64,000 nt of DNA from Pararhizobium sp. (GCA_017794825.1 CP051237.1:5691342-5755341); one strand, 5' to 3'. Positions 51,376 through 60,194 are shown, counted from the first letter of the stretch. Translations and numbers: made by a program. The notes: generated from the letters alone by a model not told the origin.

Positions 51376-53487
51376 TCATGCCTCTTGCAACATAGTTCTC
51401 TCTGCGCTTGCGGCGCGGTGTCCGTTTGACCGGAGCATCGACCTCTTCCATCTCTTGCCCGTCAGTCCGACGCGAAAAGGTGTTGTCGTCGAGTGGTCGG
51501 GCAAATGCCGGTGGCTTATCCCAATCGGGGATCTTGTCGGCCTTCAGCACGATCGTCAGCGCCTTTCCGTAGACGGCGAGATCGAGCGCTTCGTTGCGTA
51601 TGCCGTGGCGCTTCTTCTCCCAGCCACCGGGCATGCGCACTTCTGCGCAAAACTCCTCAAATACATGGTCAGGCAGTTGCTCCGGCAGGTGATAAGCGCC
51701 GGGTCCCGGATCTTTGCGGGTAAGCGACAGAGCGATCTCGTCCTTCAGCAGATCGGTTCCGGCATAGACGAGTTCGATATCAGTGCGCCGCGTCCTGCGG
51801 CGCTTGTCCATCTTCTGCGGTTGGCCAAAGCGGGCGCGGTCCTTGTCGAGGCCGCCCTGCCCCTTGACCAGAAAGACTCGTCTCGCATTGCCGGACTTCT
51901 TGTGCCGGCGCAGGAACAGATAGGCGTTTTCCGTAACGCCTGGCTGACCGCCGGAGTCGATAATCATCGCCGCTGGACGGATCTCGAATTCACCGCCGGC
52001 AACAGGGTAATGGCGCTCCAGAAGCGGAGAAAGCACTTCCCAGTCCTCGACATAACGGCCAGGATCGATCGATCGCGCCGCATTGCCAGCCGCATCGCGC
52101 TGCCCGCCCGGAGCCAGTTCTGGCGGCACCATCAGATCAAAGCGGTCGATCAGCCAGCGTTCCAGCCCCACGCCCCAGGCATCGATCTGCACCACGAAGC
52201 GGTTCGCCTGGATATCGACCTGAACCGTCAGGAAGCGTGTCGCCGCCGGAGCCATTTTCATAGGGAAGCGCTGCGAAAGCGCCCGTAGCATCTCGTCGGA
52301 CAGCCCATCGCCGATGGTCAAAACCTTCGGCAGATACGGCTTGCCCTGGTCGACGTTGATTGTCGTCTTCAGCGCCTGTTCATCACCCTTGGTCTCGAAT
52401 TCTTCCTTGGCCCTCAGATAACGGGCAACGAGTTGCTCCCAGCCCTGCATGACCGCCACTGGCCCCTCGCACCAGTAAGAAACAATCTCCGTATCGCGGA
52501 CATTCGGATCATCGATCTCAACCGGTTCCCCCTGCCCGCTTTCGTGCAGCCAGAAACCGGAGCGGTTCAGATCGTTGCGCGAAGCGGGCTCGATGACGCA
52601 GCCTTCGGGCAGGTCATCACGACGGTCTTGGCGCTTTCTCCGGGCGTGTCCTTCGTCTCCCATTCGAGCCTATCGAAGAGCGGCTGGAAAGGTTCATTGC
52701 AAGACGGACAAGTCCAGTAGTAGCGGCCCCGCGTTCCCTGATTGTAGATCGCCATGATGCCGGTCGCGGGCGGCGCTTCGTGTGGCGTCGAGGGTTTGAA
52801 GTCCGGATTGAGGATCGGACGGCCGGGTGAGCCCTCGACGATCGTCATGCCCATCGATCCAAAAGTCTGATTGCGCTTGATCGACAGATCGAAGGGCGAG
52901 CCCTCACCGCCAACGTCGTCGACCATGCGATCGTAGTCGGTGAGCAGCATGTCCGGGATGTCGAACATGGAAAGTTCGCCAATCACCGGCCAGGCGATCC
53001 GCAGGTTCATGCCGCCCCGAAACTGCTTGTCATGCAGGGCGTCGGCGCTGCGACCAGACAATTGCCGCTCGGCGACCGTCGGCGTCGCCCGGATCATCGG
53101 CGAGACCTTCTTGCGCGAGAACTCCTTTGCAGTCGCTTCCGTCGGGCAGATGATCTTCATCTCCCGCGGCATGCAGCACACGCGGTGCCCGAAGGTGTTC
53201 AGGATCAAACTGTCTGACTTCACCGTCCGCGCCGGTCCGGTAAAGGCCACTGCGCCGAAGCGCCGGCTCGTCGTCATCCGCGACGGCTCCACCATATAGG
53301 GCGCAAAGTCGTTCTTCCACGGCCCTGAATAGGACGGCGTGCGCAACCGCCTTTCGTTGGCGGCCCAGTCCGGCACGTCGATCCGTCTCGGAGGCTTCAG
53401 CGTCGGCAACGCCTCAGTGAGAAGGTCGACCGGATCGCAATAGTCCGGCACCGGCAATGCGCCGAGATAACGTTCGACATCCAGCAT
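51362..53487 (-). pseudogene. Terminase large subunit (GpA family), single frameshift
   Basis: The packaging ATPase/nuclease in two overlapping frames. The N-terminal part (52567-53487, starting MLDVERYLGALPVPD) has WKNDFAPYMVEPSRMTTSRR, TGPARTVKSDSLILN (altered Walker A), LLTDYDRMVDDVGGEGSPFD and WTCPSCNEPFQPLF. The nuclease part (51362-52663) has GVGLERWLIDRFDLMVP, AMIIDSGGQPGVTENAYLFL and MPGGWEKKRHGIRNEALDLA. Continuity breaks at VVMTCP/EGCVIEP, around 52607-52610, where one C appears to be missing from a CCC run. About 709 codons when joined. Either a real inactivating mutation or a sequence error; no slippery signal was seen. Confidence 0.85.
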
Positions 53488-54125
53488 CAGTTGAACAGGT
53501 CCACGCGTTCTTCTCGGGTAACGATCGGCCGGTCGGCAAAGTAGCGCTCCATCGTCCGATGCAGCTCTTCCAGCACTGTGTCGCAATGCTGAATCGCAAC
53601 CGCCACGGCCTTTGGTCCGAGATTGACTTCGCGTTCGAGCACATCCGGCAACTGGTTGACGCCATCACGGCAGAGCCGCAGCACCTCGGTCATGACTTCG
53701 CTGACGTCCTCACGCTGAAGCGTCTGGTTGCGTTCCCGACAAAGTTTGAGGTGCGCGGCCTCGACATCGTAGAGCTGTTGGCGTTCCTTTGGCGGCAGCG
53801 CGCGGATCGTGTCGCCCACCTCGCCGCCGATCAGCTTCAGGCGCATCGCCTCGATCGCAGCACGCGCTTCGCTGCGTTGCTGCTCTTCGCCCGCCTTCTT
53901 CGACTGCCGCCACGCCCAGCACTGCGAGGCCATGAACTTGTAGGATCGGCCGTTCGTCCCTTCCTCGACGAAGGGCATGCCGTCGCGGATCCACGCAGCG
54001 ATCGTCGGCTCCGAGAATTGGAAGAACTCGGCCACTTCCGTCTTGTTCAGCACCGCATCGGGCACGCCTTCCGGCAACGGGTAAGCCTTCACCAGGGCTT
54101 CGATGTCGAGAGGCTGGTCAGACAT
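53487..54125 (-). CDS. Terminase small subunit-like protein (DUF1441/Nu1 type)
   Basis: A 212-aa protein with an N-terminal winged-helix-like DNA-binding module (LNKTEVAEFFQFSEPTIAAW, IRDGMPFVEEGTNGRSYKFM) as in Nu1/DUF1441 proteins, and a helical C-terminal part (RQQLYDVEAAHLKLCRERNQ). It should recognise the packaging site and load the large subunit. It stops where the terminase large subunit begins (53487). ATG 54125 is chosen over the in-frame start at 54143, which would only add six hydrophobic residues. Confidence 0.83.
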   Translation of the reverse strand: MSDQPLDIEALVKAYPLPEGVPDAVLNKTEVAEFFQFSEPTIAAWIRDGMPFVEEGTNGRSYKFMASQCWAWRQSKKAGEEQQRSEARAAIEAMRLKLIGGEVGDTIRALPPKERQQLYDVEAAHLKLCRERNQTLQREDVSEVMTEVLRLCRDGVNQLPDVLEREVNLGPKAVAVAIQHCDTVLEELHRTMERYFADRPIVTREERVDLFN

Positions 54126-54259
54126 GACAATAACAACAATCAAAAAACGAAGCGGCCGCGGCGCTCACAAAACCGGACAAGCCGCGGTCGCGAATTACCC
54201 GCGCGGCTTGGATGCTAGAAAGGACCCGCGAGGAATTTAGAAATCAGAAGCGGTAGGTG

Positions 54260-54574
54260 TCAGATGTAGTCAGAGCTTTGACCATCACGTAGGTAGCCGA
54301 ACACCCGAAAGCCTTCCGGCGTTTCCTCGCCAGGCACATGAATTTTCCTGAGTGCGGAACGGACAAGGTCCCGCTGATCAGGTGTTTCGATCAGAATATC
54401 GACGTGAACGATATGTTCGTACCCGCCTTCCCGGAAGTGTTCGAGCCAGTCGCAATCAGGTCCGTAAACATAGCCATTCGTTGCAAGTGATTTCCAATAA
54501 GGGCATGGGATAACCTCATCCATCGCCAGTCTGAGCTCTTCCCATTTCGTGTTGTTCATCACCGGGTTGAGCAT
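54260..54574 (-). CDS. DUF6678-like small protein
   Basis: A 104-aa protein recognised by NNTKWEELRLAMDEV near the N-terminus, CDWLEHFREGGYEHIVHVDI in the middle and HVPGEETPEGFRVFGYLRDG near the end. This is the DUF6678 pattern, seen in immunity- or phage-associated small proteins with unknown role. Its start abuts the stop of the gpZ-like gene (one base apart), so both are one unit upstream of terminase. Confidence 0.72.
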   Translation of the reverse strand: MLNPVMNNTKWEELRLAMDEVIPCPYWKSLATNGYVYGPDCDWLEHFREGGYEHIVHVDILIETPDQRDLVRSALRKIHVPGEETPEGFRVFGYLRDGQSSDYI

Positions 54575-55117
54575 CTAGAAGACCTGTCGGAAAGCGGCGC
54601 GAAGTTGATTGCGATAGTGAACGGGCATCGAGCGCTGCACCGTCCGGCGAACGATACTGTCCGGGTTCCAGCGCTTACGATACCGGGCTTGCGGCTCGAA
54701 GGCCACGAGCAGTTTCGTGCGGCCCGACTTCATGCTTTGATAGACACCGGCCACGCCATTCACCTTCCCGCTGAAGACATTCGGTTTTGCTAGCTGGTTC
54801 TTCAGATAGTTCCGGCTCAGATTGCCGTAGCGGTTGAGCCGTGCGTGCACCGGCACGACAAGCGACTTGCCTTTCGGCGTACGCACCCCGCCTCTTGCCT
54901 GATAGACCAGATAGCTAGCCTGCCTGTCCTTCACGAATACTCGAGCCACAGGTCTTGACTTCAGCGCTGGTCTGATCGCGATGGCGTTCTGCGTGTACTT
55001 TACCGGCCGGTCGAATTCACGACCGATCGATTGCTCTAGCGCGCGCTTGCAGTCGCCTGCTGTCTTCGTCGCCGTCGAAGCCTCGACGAAAACCATCTGG
55101 CGTTGCAGGTTCTTCAT
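54575..55117 (-). CDS. Prophage minor tail protein Z-like
   Basis: A 180-aa basic protein. Diagnostic stretch: VFVEASTATKTAGDCKRALE, FDRPVKYTQNAIAIRPALKS, RPVARVFVKDRQASYLVYQA; this fits the gpZ-like family of tail completion proteins (FDRPxxYT motif). Lambda Z lies between FII and U; here it stands upstream of the terminase genes, displaced from the tail module. ATG 55117 is used; the frame extends to 55216 with sequence that looks non-coding. Divergent from the plus-strand gene at 55237. Confidence 0.75.
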   Translation of the reverse strand: MKNLQRQMVFVEASTATKTAGDCKRALEQSIGREFDRPVKYTQNAIAIRPALKSRPVARVFVKDRQASYLVYQARGGVRTPKGKSLVVPVHARLNRYGNLSRNYLKNQLAKPNVFSGKVNGVAGVYQSMKSGRTKLLVAFEPQARYRKRWNPDSIVRRTVQRSMPVHYRNQLRAAFRQVF

Positions 55118-55236
55118 CAGTCGCAAAACATTTAAAGCGTTAGAAGAAACAATAAGCATCACAAATTTCGCTCGCTCGAGCACGCATAAATGTAGTATTT
55201 TATTATCCACACCCATTAAGTGCAGCGTGGTCGGAC

Positions 55237-55971
55237 ATGAAAATATACAAGCTAGGTCAAGATGCTGTTACTCAAACCTTGGAGTATCCAGAAGCATTTC
55301 CGAACATTCAATTCTTTAAGGCGCAGCCATCAGGAAAGATCCTAGCGGTCATCAACTCTCAATTTGCCATCGACGTAGAATCGAAAGAAAGGGATATAGA
55401 TAAGATTTTATACAAGCCGTGGATACGACGGAACACATTGAGCATTGAGAAAAGGATCGATGCTTATGAGAAATGGCTTAATGGCTTCGACGAAATTAGC
55501 GATCTTGAACATGTACCATTGAGCGATGCCAATATCGGCAATCTCAAATACATTCTTGATCCCTTCCCTCCTCACCCAGTTGTAATTTATCCGAATGTGG
55601 CACCCTACGGACACCTGCCTCTAAAAGGAAAGACAGGCAATGATGACATATTCTATCGATGTGAATGCACTCCAGTGAGCAAACGTATCAACCAGAATTC
55701 CGAGTCAATCGAAGCCAATACTTACGCATTTCCGATTTCAGAAATACCCTTCATTCCTACAGGATTAAGCGTAGTTGGACGGTACGCCTTACCGATTTAC
55801 TTTCCAGCATGCTTTCGCTGGGAAATCCAACCCAAACCGCGCACCGATTTTAAAGCAGGAGCTTGTGTTCCCCAATTCGGACAATCCGGTGGGGGAGTTG
55901 AAGTACTATTTCCAAATAAGGTCTACAATCGCGGTCCAATAGCAAATCCCGTTGTACTTCCGGCTCTATGA
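55237..55971 (+). CDS. Hypothetical protein, plus-strand prophage cargo
   Basis: A 244-aa protein with no recognised family. Features: MKIYKLGQDAVTQTLEYPEA at the start, a central Pro-rich part (YILDPFPPHPVVIYPNVAPY), and a C-terminal part with three or four cysteines (FYRCECTPVSKRI, YFPACFRWEIQ, GACVPQFGQ). No signal or membrane segment. It is notably AT-richer than its neighbours and runs against the phage transcription, so it is likely a recent moron gene with its own promoter in 55118-55236. Confidence 0.6.
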   Translation: MKIYKLGQDAVTQTLEYPEAFPNIQFFKAQPSGKILAVINSQFAIDVESKERDIDKILYKPWIRRNTLSIEKRIDAYEKWLNGFDEISDLEHVPLSDANIGNLKYILDPFPPHPVVIYPNVAPYGHLPLKGKTGNDDIFYRCECTPVSKRINQNSESIEANTYAFPISEIPFIPTGLSVVGRYALPIYFPACFRWEIQPKPRTDFKAGACVPQFGQSGGGVEVLFPNKVYNRGPIANPVVLPAL

Positions 55972-56167
55972 ACCTCAGGTCGCAAAACATTTGTTCGACC
56001 ATATTAACCAGCCTAAGCCACAAAAAAAACGAGGGTATAGTTTCACTCGGATCAGCCGTCAGATAGTTTGCTTTTGCACTTGGTTGAAGACACAAACCGA
56101 GAAAGGGAATGGGCGCTGAAAAAGAAAACAAGCCGCTCCATTCAGGGCCTGTGTCGCGCTCGGCGTG

Positions 56168-56206
56168 GAGGCTTTCGCCTCTCTCGTGAGTGATCCGACG
56201 TCACTC
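56168..56206 (-). other. Two adjacent RNA hairpins downstream of the NusG-like gene
   Basis: On the minus strand, GAGTGA-N7-TCACTC (56188-56206) is followed by GAGGC-GAAA-GCCTC (56168-56181), a perfect stem capped by a GNRA-type tetraloop. They lie in a 284-base stretch with no credible gene, between the NusG-like gene (stop 56256) and the plus-strand cargo gene. No T tract follows, so they are not an ordinary terminator. A structured RNA or antitermination site is possible. Confidence 0.4.
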
Positions 56207-56255
56207 CCCTCATACGCTGCGTCAAGAGATCCACAGGTCGTCCTGACAAGAGTCG

Positions 56256-56903
56256 CTATTCGATCTTCCGGAGTTTGTCCAGAGGGATATTCAGTACCGC
56301 ATTTCCACCAAAGAGTGTAGCGACGCACTTGGCCGAGTTGCCTCCGTTGAACTCTTTCACGATGGCTTTCGTGAAGGCGAAAGCGCCCTCGGTTATTTCG
56401 ACCGACACACCTTCGCGGATGATGCGCTGACGATACTGCTTTGCCGAATCCTCAAAGACATTGCGATCCAACATCCTATTGAGTTTTCTGATATTTTTGT
56501 CGAACACAGGCACCGGACCCGCCTCGTTTCCGAGGATGGAAAAGACATGCTTGAAGCTGAGCAAACCGGCAAAGGCGGCGTTTCCCGGCACGACATTCAC
56601 CAGCACGTATCCATCGAAAATTGGCACCCGACGACGCACTGGTTTGCGCTTGCGTCTGAGCTGATTCCAAGTCCAGCGAAGCGGCACCCAAGCGCAAATA
56701 TTTTCCTCCTGAAGCGCCCGTTCGATGTCCCTTTCGCTGCGTTTGAGAACCGAAAGCACATACCAGGCCGAATCGCCAGGTACTGATTCGCTTGCGGCGG
56801 ACAACAAAACCTGCCGCCGTTGCCGTGCAGCAACCAGCCTTTCAATTCGGGAATGCGCAGAAACAGGGTCATGAAAGTTCAGATCATTCAGCCGCGTATT
56901 CAC
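56256..56903 (-). CDS. Phage NusG-like transcription antitermination factor
   Basis: A 215-aa NusG/RfaH-like protein. The NGN domain begins at DSAWYVLSVLKRSERDIERA and continues EENICAWVPLRWTWNQLRRK, RRRVPIFDGYVLVNVVPGN and LLSFKHVFSILGNEAGPVPV; a KOW-type end carries GVSVEITEGAFAFTKAIVKE and FGGNAVLNIPLDKLRKIE. A ~44-residue basic N-terminal extension precedes NGN. It should bind RNA polymerase and could drive late phage genes through terminators. It overlaps the replication-like gene by 20 bases and lies upstream of the structural genes, as a late antiterminator might. Confidence 0.85.
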   Translation of the reverse strand: MNTRLNDLNFHDPVSAHSRIERLVAARQRRQVLLSAASESVPGDSAWYVLSVLKRSERDIERALQEENICAWVPLRWTWNQLRRKRKPVRRRVPIFDGYVLVNVVPGNAAFAGLLSFKHVFSILGNEAGPVPVFDKNIRKLNRMLDRNVFEDSAKQYRQRIIREGVSVEITEGAFAFTKAIVKEFNGGNSAKCVATLFGGNAVLNIPLDKLRKIE

Positions 56904-58113
56904 TCGCCCGCTCCTCGTTCTCGATCAATCCCGCCGCCCGCAATGTGGCCTCGAATGTAACCAGAGACTCACGCGGATTGTCGCCCGCAGGCATCCAAAC
57001 GAACTGCGGCAGAGAGCCTTCGAACCACGGCCAGCCTCGCCTTTCGTGTTCGTTGCGCCATGCCGCCATCAGCACCGAATCCGATTGGACCTGCCGGAAT
57101 TCCTCGACGACGTTTTCGAAAGCCTTTGGAACAGCGTCCCCGCGGCCGATCTGGGCATCGGCATGCATGCGCTTCACTGATGGCCAGCCATGCTGGGCGA
57201 GGAAGTGCCGCTTCCACTTCTCGCCATCAGGTCCGCCGCCCTCGATCTTCAGACGGATAAAATCCGGAGGCTTTGGCAACTTCTCCGTTGGCGGATGCAG
57301 CAACCTCGAGAAGCGCCTGGCGCCCCAGAGCTTGCCATAGGCGGCTGCCCCGACATGCGTGCGCTCACGCGGTAGAGGCTTTGCTGGCAGCCCCTCCCAG
57401 AAGCGTTTTCTCAGATAGGTCGAGAATGCCGGTAGATAGCTTCGTCCTCCCGATTTCCAGACAGCGAGCTGTTCCGTCATCCGGCCGATCGCCTGATCCT
57501 GCTGTTCGTCTGTCAGCAGAAACCACTCCCGCTCCGCTTCGGATGCAGATCCGCTTTTTTCGGGATAGGCTTCGAGACCTCTTCGGAAGAGACGACGTGA
57601 TTGGTCACGGCTTCGCTTCAATGTTCCCTCTTCCTCGTCCTCGCGCGCGCCCTCTCTCTCAGATGGAGGGTTAATGGGAGGGTTCCTTGGAGGGTTAGTG
57701 TGATCCTCGATCACAACCTTATGTGACGGAGGATCACAACCTTCCTGACTCTCGATCACAACCTTTTCCGAACAAGGTTGTGATCCTCCGTCACTACCTT
57801 CCGGCTCGATGACGGTTGAGAGCAGGTCGCGTTCCGGCCATCTGGCGACATATTCGTTGCGCCGCCATTTCTGGCCACGGAAGCCAAACTGGCGCACCTC
57901 GATCCATCCGGCGCTCCTCGCTTTAGAGATATGCCGATTGACGGTTTCGCGGCTGTAGCCCGTTTCCTTCGCAAGCGTCTGCTCACTTGGGTAGCAGCCC
58001 TCGCCATGCTCGTTCATGTGGAACGAGATCGCATGGAGCACGTGGCGGGTTGTCGGCGGCAGACCGGACTGCGTGATAGCCTGTCTCCAGCTCCAGCAAC
58101 GGGATTCAGGCAT
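56884..58113 (-). CDS. Winged-helix replication-like phage protein
   Basis: A 409-aa protein. An N-terminal winged helix of the HTH_36 type spans roughly residues 15-75 (TTRHVLHAISFHMNEHGEGC, YPSEQTLAKETGYSRETVNR, HISKARSAGWIEV). A Pro/Glu-rich linker follows, then helical segments (LRKRFWEGLPAKPLPRERTH). This layout is typical of phage replication initiators or O-like proteins. The linker DNA contains iteron-like repeats and a 21-bp inverted repeat (57709-57794), fitting an origin inside the initiator gene. ATG 58113 overlaps the methyltransferase-like gene by 8 bases. Confidence 0.72.
   Translation of the reverse strand: MPESRCWSWRQAITQSGLPPTTRHVLHAISFHMNEHGEGCYPSEQTLAKETGYSRETVNRHISKARSAGWIEVRQFGFRGQKWRRNEYVARWPERDLLSTVIEPEGSDGGSQPCSEKVVIESQEGCDPPSHKVVIEDHTNPPRNPPINPPSEREGAREDEEEGTLKRSRDQSRRLFRRGLEAYPEKSGSASEAEREWFLLTDEQQDQAIGRMTEQLAVWKSGGRSYLPAFSTYLRKRFWEGLPAKPLPRERTHVGAAAYGKLWGARRFSRLLHPPTEKLPKPPDFIRLKIEGGGPDGEKWKRHFLAQHGWPSVKRMHADAQIGRGDAVPKAFENVVEEFRQVQSDSVLMAAWRNEHERRGWPWFEGSLPQFVWMPAGDNPRESLVTFEATLRAAGLIENEERASEYAAE
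57709..57794. repeat. Iteron-like repeats and 21-bp inverted repeat: candidate phage replication origin
   Basis: GATCACAACCTT occurs in direct orientation at 57709-57720, 57732-57743 and 57754-57765 (spacings 23 and 22 bases, about two helical turns) and inverted at 57774-57785. The second and the inverted copy are cores of a perfect 21-bp inverted repeat, 57723-57743 and 57774-57794, around a 30-base centre. The repeats fall in the low-complexity linker of the replication-like gene. Confidence 0.65.
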
Positions 58114-58792
58114 GGTGACTAACCTCCCCGCCCCAGACGTCCGCCATCGCTTCGGCAATGCCTGTGAAAAACCGCGACCGCTCCTTCGCCCTGCTTGGTC
58201 CAGGCGATGCCCGGTGGATCTTCGACCAGGCTTTGTGTTCGTCGGTGCCCTTATGAGGCGGCGTCAACCGTTTCGTCGGCTGTAGCGGGTCCAGGTTCTT
58301 CAAATAGAGACCCGTCGCCTTAAACACCGGTTCGCCGAACCACCATGGTTGCACGATCTGCGCTGGCGGGTTGTAGTTGCGGATCAGCGCCTTGGCGTAT
58401 TTGTGCATGATCGGATTTTCGATCGCGATCCGCTCGATCGGAGCATTCCAGAAGTCGGAAAACAGGTTAGCGCCCTGCTCCAGTTCCTCCCACATCTCGG
58501 CCAGTGTTCGCCCGGCCGGTGGCTTCTTCAGCCACCGCACACCGGAATTGCACAGCCGCGTGCATGGCGGGTGCGCCACCATAAGCAAATCCCACCCGTC
58601 TTTCAGCAGTTCGCGCGCATCTCCGACGATATGCCGGTTGCTGCCATCATCTGAATGTCGAAGGTCACACGACCAGGCGTCATGGCCTCGCCGCAGAAAA
58701 GCGTTGCGAACGGTCCCTGAAAATTCGCAGGCAACCAGTACCCGCAGCGGTTTCCGCCGCGGTCTTATAAAATCTGCATTTTGAATATTCAT
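58106..58792 (-). CDS. DNA cytosine-5 methyltransferase-like phage protein
   Basis: A 228-aa protein with a SAM-binding start (RVLVACEFSGTVRNAFLRRG), a motif-IV-like LLMVAHPPCTRLCNSGVRWL with the Pro-Cys of C5 cytosine methyltransferases, and IERIAIENPIMHKYAKALIR resembling the ENV motif. It lacks a full-length target recognition domain, so it may be a minimal or degenerate methyltransferase; phage genomes of this group often carry it. It probably protects or modifies phage DNA. ATG 58792 is used; the gene overlaps the replication-like gene by 8 bases. Confidence 0.75.
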   Translation of the reverse strand: MNIQNADFIRPRRKPLRVLVACEFSGTVRNAFLRRGHDAWSCDLRHSDDGSNRHIVGDARELLKDGWDLLMVAHPPCTRLCNSGVRWLKKPPAGRTLAEMWEELEQGANLFSDFWNAPIERIAIENPIMHKYAKALIRNYNPPAQIVQPWWFGEPVFKATGLYLKNLDPLQPTKRLTPPHKGTDEHKAWSKIHRASPGPSRAKERSRFFTGIAEAMADVWGGEVSHHA

Positions 58793-58910
58793 TTGTTTTC
58801 AATTGGTTTGAGTTGAAAGCAAACGCAGTACATTCGGCCAAGAGTATGTTTGGTCGATTGGCTTTTCTTGTTGAAAGGAGATTCAAAAAAGCGGGCGAAA
58901 GAGCGCCCGA

Positions 58911-60194
58911 TTACGAGGTATCGATCTCCACTTCGTTGCCCCACGCGTCCCATCCCCTGCGTGGTTTTCCGCGGCGGTTGAGTTCAATCCTCGGCGTGTT
59001 CGGCCACTGTTCGTCGATCCATTCCAGCACCGTGTCCGGTTTGGCCGAGTGTCGTGGAGATTTGGCTGTGAAGCAGCTCGCCAGTTGATCGCCCAGTGCA
59101 GGCGCCACAGGGCTGCCGCGTGTGGCGATCAGCAGGACCTCGTGCTTGCCGCGGTTCCAGTAGCCGGTAATGATCCTGCCCTTGTCCCAGGCGAAGTGAC
59201 TGACATAGCGGCAGCGTCGTTTGTCTGGCGTCAGAAATCCCGTCGCGCCGTCCCTGTCGATCGAGGCGAACCCCCATGCGTCCAAACAGCAGATCGCCTC
59301 GATAAGCATCGGTACGGTCGCCCAGAGAAATAGGATGCAGTCTTCAGCCGCCAATGCGCCGATATCGCGCCGCATCAGCGTCTGCAGATCCGATGTTGGA
59401 TAGTGGTTGTCGGCGGCGCGATCCATGCCGCTGTCCTGGTCATACGGTTCGAAACGCCATTCCGGATCGGCATAGACGATGCCGTATTTCTTCTCCGGCA
59501 ACGCAGCCTGAGCGTCAGCCAAATCGGCTTCGCGCGCCGCCCTGCGATCTTTCTTGGCCTGCTGGTCGGCAACCCGCCACTTCTTTGCTGCGGCCCTGAT
59601 GGCGCGCGGATCGGCGAGCGCTAAGATCTCACGTTGCTCGTCGATTGGCAGAGCGGCCAGTTGCGCGGCGAGGCTCACCGTCACTGTGCGCTGGTCGACG
59701 GCCGCCTGTAGTTCCTCCGCACCGTCGCGAAGCACTTTTTTGGCGGTTTTTATCGACCGCTCCGAAACGTCCATCATCTGGGCAGCTGTCGGTGCATCGT
59801 GCAAATTTGCACGATGCTGTTTCGACCGATCACCGCCATGGGGCATATTCACCAGTTTCGCCGCTACCATGGCTCGTTGGCTTTGGCTCAAGTGCCTGCG
59901 ATGCAGGTTCTTCGATAAAACCCATTTGAGCGGATCATCGCCATCCTCAGGTTTCGAACCGAACCACCGAAAGCCTTCATTGAGAACCGAACGTGCCGAA
60001 TACGCTCCCGTGTCGGCGTTCATCCGGCCGCTGGCCACCATGGCCCGGTAGCGGTTCCGCCCGTCGAGGATCTGCCCTTCGTGGATGACGATCAGTTCCC
60101 GCAAGCCATTCTCGCCGACATCAGCCACGAGATCGTCAAAAGCATCCCCTTCGATCAACGGGAACAGATTGGCGATCGGGTGAAACGGGATCAT
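58911..60194 (-). CDS. ParB/Srx-domain and MT-A70 adenine methyltransferase fusion
   Basis: A 427-aa protein. The N-terminal ~100 residues form a ParB/sulfiredoxin-like fold (GLRELIVIHEGQILDGRNRY), followed by a helical DNA-binding part (AQMMDVSERSIKTAKKVLRD) and from about residue 235 an MT-A70 domain: KKYGIVYADPEWRFEPYD with DPEW in place of the usual DPPW, DCILFLWATVPMLIEAICCL and GYWNRGKHEVLLIATRG. It likely methylates adenines in DNA at sites picked by the N-terminal part. It ends 118 bases before the C5-methyltransferase-like gene, so the phage has two predicted methylases in tandem. Confidence 0.85.
   Translation of the reverse strand: MIPFHPIANLFPLIEGDAFDDLVADVGENGLRELIVIHEGQILDGRNRYRAMVASGRMNADTGAYSARSVLNEGFRWFGSKPEDGDDPLKWVLSKNLHRRHLSQSQRAMVAAKLVNMPHGGDRSKQHRANLHDAPTAAQMMDVSERSIKTAKKVLRDGAEELQAAVDQRTVTVSLAAQLAALPIDEQREILALADPRAIRAAAKKWRVADQQAKKDRRAAREADLADAQAALPEKKYGIVYADPEWRFEPYDQDSGMDRAADNHYPTSDLQTLMRRDIGALAAEDCILFLWATVPMLIEAICCLDAWGFASIDRDGATGFLTPDKRRCRYVSHFAWDKGRIITGYWNRGKHEVLLIATRGSPVAPALGDQLASCFTAKSPRHSAKPDTVLEWIDEQWPNTPRIELNRRGKPRRGWDAWGNEVEIDTS

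Noticed and set aside
51362..53586. Two separate terminase genes
   Set aside because: Each half lacks what the other has (ATPase versus nuclease), and the sequence is continuous once one base is added at the C run, so it is one broken gene.
33382..54125. Gene transfer agent rather than prophage
   Set aside because: A 3TM holin and a GTA-like hub occur, but a GpA-type terminase, protease-capsid fusion, CI/Cro switch, candidate origin and methylases show a real lambda-like prophage.
55850..56328. Minus-strand frames of 89 and 93 codons between the NusG-like gene and the cargo gene
   Set aside because: They lack Shine-Dalgarno signals and protein-like composition. The stretch is better explained by RNA hairpins or simple spacer.
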